A DNA stretch of 9,829 nt from DATJBC01 sp035515515 (GTDB lineage: Bacteria > Actinomycetota > Acidimicrobiia > Acidimicrobiales > UBA8190). Position 1 is the first letter of the stretch, and each line of letters begins with the position of its first letter. Location: contig DATJBC010000076.1 in the NCBI GenBank assembly GCA_035515515.1, positions 1 to 9,829 of the forward strand, read 5' to 3'. Positions 6,807 through 9,829 of this stretch are shown piece by piece. The notes under the pieces are model-generated. The model was not told where the DNA came from. It did not search any database and worked only from the letters and a program-made list of their open reading frames with translations. The position numbers and the translations under genes were made by a program.

Positions 6807-8173
6807 GCCCGCCCCCCGGCCTGGGCCGGGCGCCCCGCGGCGGCGGTGCCCAGCGCGATCTCGTCGAGCAGGGTGGGCCGCCCGTTGAGCGTGGTGGCCA
6901 TCTCGAGGGAGCGCTGCACGCAGCCGTCCACGTTGAGGTACTCGAAGGCGCCGAAGCGCCCGTGGATGTGCACGCCGTGTCCGGCCGCCCACCGGCGCAC
7001 CTCCTCGATGTGGCGCTCGTATCCCACGCTGTAGGCGACGTAGGCGTATTCGAGGCGGTCGACATGGCTCATGACCATGGGGTGCGAGGCGTCGACCATC
7101 CCGTAGCGCACGAGCCCGTCGCGCACGTGGGCCACGAGCTCCTCGTCGGAGCGGGCCAGGCTCGGTCCCCCCGCCCGGTCGGTGATCTCGGCCTGGATGC
7201 TGTAGTGGCCCTCCGGCCCGTTGTGGGGCGAGAAGATGCACGGCGCACTGACCCGGTTGACGAGGAACGCCGGGTCGGGGAAGTAGACGGCGGTGAACCC
7301 GTGGGGGTCCGTCCCGCGGAATCCGAGCGTGACGGCCGCCATGGGGTTGAACAACAGCGATCCCACCGCGCGGCGCACGGCCTCGGGGACCTCCGGCATC
7401 ATCTCCAACAGGACCGGCATGGGGGCGGTGCACACCACCCGGTCGAAGCGCTCCCGGCCGTAGTCGGTGACGACCTCGACGCCGTCGGTACCGGGCTGCA
7501 GCGCGCGCACCGGCGACGACAGGCGCAGCACCCCCGGCTCGAGCAGGGCCGCCCACGCCGAGGTGATCGCCTGGTACCCCCCGGTGAGGGGGTAGTGGTA
7601 GTGGAGCTGGTGGAGATAGCCCTCGGTGCTCACGCCCAGGGCCCCCTTCACGACGTCCTCCTTGGGGGGCTGGGGGATGCGGTCGGCCCAGGTCATGGAC
7701 AGCTCGGCCAGCGCCACGTTCCAGGTCTTCTCGTTGTAGGGGCGGAAGTAGAGGTCGGTGAGTCCCGCCCCGAAATTGGCCAGGAACCACTCGTCGAGGT
7801 TGGCGGGGTTCTCGGCCAGCCCGGCGTGCTCGTTGAACAGGAAGTCCAACAGGCAGCGGTTGCGCAGCTCGTCGGGCAGGGCGGCGAGGTCGTTCTCGAT
7901 GGGGTACTTGACGAAGGATCCGTCGATGCACACCCGGTTGTTGCGCCGGCACCGGTGCACGTTGCCGGCCAGGCTGTCGATCATGAAGTCGAGGACGGCC
8001 GTGTCCTTGGAGAACATGATGTGCGGGCCCTCGTCGAAGGTGAAGCCGTCCTTGGTGAGCGCACGGCAGTGGCCCCCCGGCTCGTCACGCCCCTCGAAGA
8101 CCACGACCTCCCCGTCCAGGAGCAGGGCCACGGTCAGCCCGCTGGCGCCCGCGCCGATGACCGCCGTCTTCAC
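6803..8173 (-). CDS. FAD-dependent oxidoreductase, UDP-galactopyranose mutase/protoporphyrinogen oxidase-like
   Basis: A 456-residue flavoprotein. The N-terminal Rossmann motif AVIGAGASG (4-12) is followed by Glu27, expected to bind the FAD ribose, and the second glycine signature EGRDEPGGHC (27-36). The segment YNEKTWNVALAELSMTWADR (146-165) resembles the UDP-galactopyranose mutase region, and the C-terminus has a flavin-binding stretch at 404-421 (HGRFGAFEYLNVDG). Such proteins are often labelled protoporphyrinogen oxidase, but placement between methyltransferases and a glycosyltransferase argues for sugar-nucleotide or glycan chemistry; a true mutase activity is not shown. There is no signal peptide, so it is cytoplasmic. 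GTG 8173 was chosen because it begins the Rossmann strand, overlaps the upstream TGA as GTGA, and has GGGGGA (8182-8187 on the complement) eight bases before it. Its own stop overlaps the glycosyltransferase start. Confidence 0.88.
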   Translation of the reverse strand: MKTAVIGAGASGLTVALLLDGEVVVFEGRDEPGGHCRALTKDGFTFDEGPHIMFSKDTAVLDFMIDSLAGNVHRCRRNNRVCIDGSFVKYPIENDLAALPDELRNRCLLDFLFNEHAGLAENPANLDEWFLANFGAGLTDLYFRPYNEKTWNVALAELSMTWADRIPQPPKEDVVKGALGVSTEGYLHQLHYHYPLTGGYQAITSAWAALLEPGVLRLSSPVRALQPGTDGVEVVTDYGRERFDRVVCTAPMPVLLEMMPEVPEAVRRAVGSLLFNPMAAVTLGFRGTDPHGFTAVYFPDPAFLVNRVSAPCIFSPHNGPEGHYSIQAEITDRAGGPSLARSDEELVAHVRDGLVRYGMVDASHPMVMSHVDRLEYAYVAYSVGYERHIEEVRRWAAGHGVHIHGRFGAFEYLNVDGCVQRSLEMATTLNGRPTLLDEIALGTAAAGRPAQAGGRA

Positions 8174-8952
8174 GCCGAGGGTCCCCCGCGGCCCGCCGTG
8201 ACCACGATCTGGAAGGCCAGCAGGCCGGGGGCGAGGCGCACCAGGAGACGCTCGACGGGGAGCACGACCCGCAGATAGAGGCGGTAGAGGGGCGAGTCGG
8301 AGAGCACGTTGGTCTCCACGTCGCCGGCGGCGCGCTCGCGGATGTTTCTCTTGACGGCGGGGAGCACGGCACGCACCAGCATGGGCGTGAAGTCGACGCT
8401 CTGCACCTGCAGCCCGCACGAACCGATGAACTCGACGGTGGAGCGCTTGGTGAAGAAGCGCAGATGGGTCCGGTCCAGCACCCCGGTGTCCTTGTAGGTG
8501 AAGCGCCCCGCGAGCAGGGCCAGACGCGTCTGCCAGTTGGCCACGTTGGGGACCGACACGATCACCCGGCCCGTGTCGGCCAGATACGGCGTGTAGGCGC
8601 CCACCACGCTGCGGGGGTCGGGGGTGTGCTCGAGGACGTCGGAGAAGACCACGAGGTCGAAGCGCGTGCCGTCGAGCTCGCGGCCGATGACGTCGGTGTC
8701 GGCCAGGTCGCTCTCGATGACCCGGTCCAGTCGCTTGGAGGCCAGGGTCACCGCCGTGTGGTCGCGCTCGATCCCCCACACCTCGATGCCCAGACGGCGG
8801 AATTCCTGTCCGAGGGCGCCGAAGCCGCAGCCCACGTCGAGCACGCGCAGCGTCGGGGACGTGGCGGCCAAGGACCGCACGGCCCGGAGGATCGACTGGT
8901 TGACCTCTTCCAGGTACGGGTAGACGGCGTGCTCGGTGGGCGCGCTGGTCAC
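8170..8952 (-). CDS. Class I SAM-dependent methyltransferase (Methyltransf_23-like)
   Basis: A 260-residue cytoplasmic enzyme using S-adenosylmethionine. Motif I is VLDVGCGFGALG (37-48), followed by Glu62 at the end of strand 2, FSDVLEHTPDP (103-113) and VSVPNVANW (132-140). The block LAGRFTYKDTGVLDRTHLRF (147-166) is characteristic of Methyltransf_23-type proteins common in polysaccharide and O-antigen loci, where they methylate sugars or act beside glycosyltransferases. The acceptor is unknown. A hydrophobic C-terminal stretch (about 227-252) may form membrane-associated helix. GTG 8952 is supported by a strong GGAGGGG site just upstream and by the GTGA overlap with the preceding stop. Its stop in turn overlaps the flavoenzyme start. 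Confidence 0.9.
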   Translation of the reverse strand: MTSAPTEHAVYPYLEEVNQSILRAVRSLAATSPTLRVLDVGCGFGALGQEFRRLGIEVWGIERDHTAVTLASKRLDRVIESDLADTDVIGRELDGTRFDLVVFSDVLEHTPDPRSVVGAYTPYLADTGRVIVSVPNVANWQTRLALLAGRFTYKDTGVLDRTHLRFFTKRSTVEFIGSCGLQVQSVDFTPMLVRAVLPAVKRNIRERAAGDVETNVLSDSPLYRLYLRVVLPVERLLVRLAPGLLAFQIVVTAGRGGPSA

Positions 8953-9770
8953 GAGCCGGCCCCTCCACGCGCCCGGCGGGGGGCGGCGCCCGATGCGCTG
9001 CGCCGGACGACCACGGCGTGCCCGTTCAGGTTGTGCACGATCACGAAGTCGGGGTCGCCTTCGAGCTCGTCCACGAACTTGCGGGCGCCCTCGGTGAGCG
9101 AGAAGCCGTAGTCGTCGAAGACGGTGACCGAGCCCACGGCCAGGCGCGGGCGCAGCCACTCGAATGCCTCGCGCGAGCTGCGGTACACGTCGAGGTCCAT
9201 GTGGACGAAGCGGAAGGAGCGCTCCTCCACAGCTGCGCCGGTGTCGTCGGGGAACGTGCCCACGAGGACCTCCACGTTGGACAGCCCCAGCTCGGCCGCC
9301 AGGGCCCGCACCATCTCGGGGCTGGCATCGGCGTGCTCCCCCCCCTGGTAAGTGGGGTCGTCGGGCCCCGCCTTGACCACCCCTTCGAAAGTGTCGCACA
9401 GGAACACCGTGGCGCCCGGCGCCTGCTCGGCGATGCGGCTGGCGATCAGGCAGCCGGCGCCGCCGCGCCACGAGCCCACCTCGATGACGTCACCCTCGAC
9501 AGCGCCGACCTGCCCCGCCAGTCGCCACAGCTCGTAGAGGCGCATCTCGTCGAGGAGCGTGGCGTCCTCCACGACCCGGCGCACCTCCCGGAAGGCGGCA
9601 TCGGTGCGCCACGGGCTGTAGGTGGCCACCGAGATCAACGTGGAGTGGTCGGTCCGGCCACGCAGCGCGGGGATCGCCAGCGTGCGCGCCGCGTGGATCG
9701 CCTTCGAGAAGACGCGGCGGCCCTGCTCGAGCCGGCGCAGCCGCCGCGTGGCGGGAGACACGGTCGTCAT
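8949..9770 (-). CDS. TylF/MycF-like SAM-dependent O-methyltransferase
   Basis: A 273-residue protein of the TylF/MycF family, whose known members O-methylate deoxysugar hydroxyls of macrolides in a metal-dependent way; homologues occur in surface-glycan clusters. Motifs are GDVIEVGSWRGGAG (93-106, SAM site), CDTFEG (125-130), MDLDVYRSSREAFEWLRPRL (191-210) and VFDDYG (217-222), with acidic residues in the last two at the expected metal-ligand positions. The basic, Arg-rich first 40 residues have no clear function. ATG 9770 was preferred as the first ATG, but no good ribosome site precedes it; a TTG at 9821 would add 17 residues. It is first in the visible operon, and its stop overlaps the next start as GTGA. 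With a second methyltransferase beside it, methylated sugar is the likely theme; substrate and position are unknown. Confidence 0.88.
   Translation of the reverse strand: MTTVSPATRRLRRLEQGRRVFSKAIHAARTLAIPALRGRTDHSTLISVATYSPWRTDAAFREVRRVVEDATLLDEMRLYELWRLAGQVGAVEGDVIEVGSWRGGAGCLIASRIAEQAPGATVFLCDTFEGVVKAGPDDPTYQGGEHADASPEMVRALAAELGLSNVEVLVGTFPDDTGAAVEERSFRFVHMDLDVYRSSREAFEWLRPRLAVGSVTVFDDYGFSLTEGARKFVDELEGDPDFVIVHNLNGHAVVVRRSASGAAPRRARGGAGS
8960..8966 (-). promoter_or_regulatory. Ribosome binding site for the 8952 methyltransferase
   Basis: On the minus strand this reads GGAGGGG, with its GGAGG core nine bases before GTG 8952. It is the strongest Shine-Dalgarno site in the operon and lies inside the end of the upstream gene, so this gene need not rely on coupling alone. 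Confidence 0.65.
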
Positions 9771-9820
9771 GTCGCAGGCCGCGCGGCTCGGCGTGCGTGG
9801 GTGGGGACGGGCACCCGACA

Positions 9821-9828
9821 ACGGTATA
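9821..9828 (-). promoter_or_regulatory. Possible -10 element of the minus-strand operon
   Basis: On the minus strand this reads TATACCGT, containing TACCGT (TAnnnT type) in an otherwise GC-rich stretch. It would start transcription about 40-45 bases before ATG 9770. A -35 box would lie beyond the window edge, so the call cannot be completed. If real, it argues against the TTG start at 9821. Confidence 0.2.
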
Positions 9829-9829
9829 G

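Noticed and set aside
6807..7952. Upstream extension of the GT2 frame, which could look like a large fusion protein
   Set aside because: The extension is the flavoenzyme gene read out of frame; the GTGA overlap at 6803-6806 gives the natural start.
6962..8278. Plus-strand frame (438 codons) opposite the flavoenzyme
   Set aside because: The Val/Gly/His/Asp-rich product has no recognisable motif, and the opposite strand has FAD signatures and coupled starts.

Overview
The window is very GC-rich, gene-dense DNA with strong GC bias at third codon positions, a preference for GTG starts (probably six of the seven starts visible) and repeated 4-base GTGA stop/start overlaps. This points to a high-GC actinobacterium. 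The CX5C-repeat protein makes Acidimicrobiia or a relative my best guess, but no marker gene is present to prove it. No rRNA, tRNA, CRISPR array, IS element or phage gene was seen.

The layout is two convergent blocks meeting near 6045-6086. The plus-strand block (1-6044) holds the 3' part of a membrane protein cut by the window edge; a complete paralogue of it (1147-3132) that resembles GT-C-type membrane glycosyltransferases; a membrane-anchored protein with seven CX5C repeats, probably a seven-bladed beta-propeller, whose GTG start overlaps the preceding stop (3129-4223); and, after a 162-base gap with possible hairpins and a weak promoter, a multi-spanning GT-C mannosyltransferase-like protein (4386-6044).

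The minus-strand block (9770 down to 6087) looks like one four-gene operon: a TylF/MycF-like SAM methyltransferase, a second class I SAM methyltransferase, a FAD oxidoreductase of the UDP-galactopyranose mutase/protoporphyrinogen-oxidase-like type, and a GT2 glycosyltransferase of DPM1-like type. All three junctions are GTGA overlaps, so the genes are probably translationally coupled.

Together the window reads as part of a cell-surface glycan or glycolipid locus. The minus-strand operon would make or modify sugars in the cytoplasm (GT2 transfer, flavoenzyme sugar chemistry, O-methylation). The plus-strand membrane proteins would handle lipid-linked sugars or polymers at the membrane. The glycan itself cannot be identified from sequence. 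The least explained part is the pair of tandem GT-C-like paralogues coupled to the seven-repeat cysteine-pair protein.
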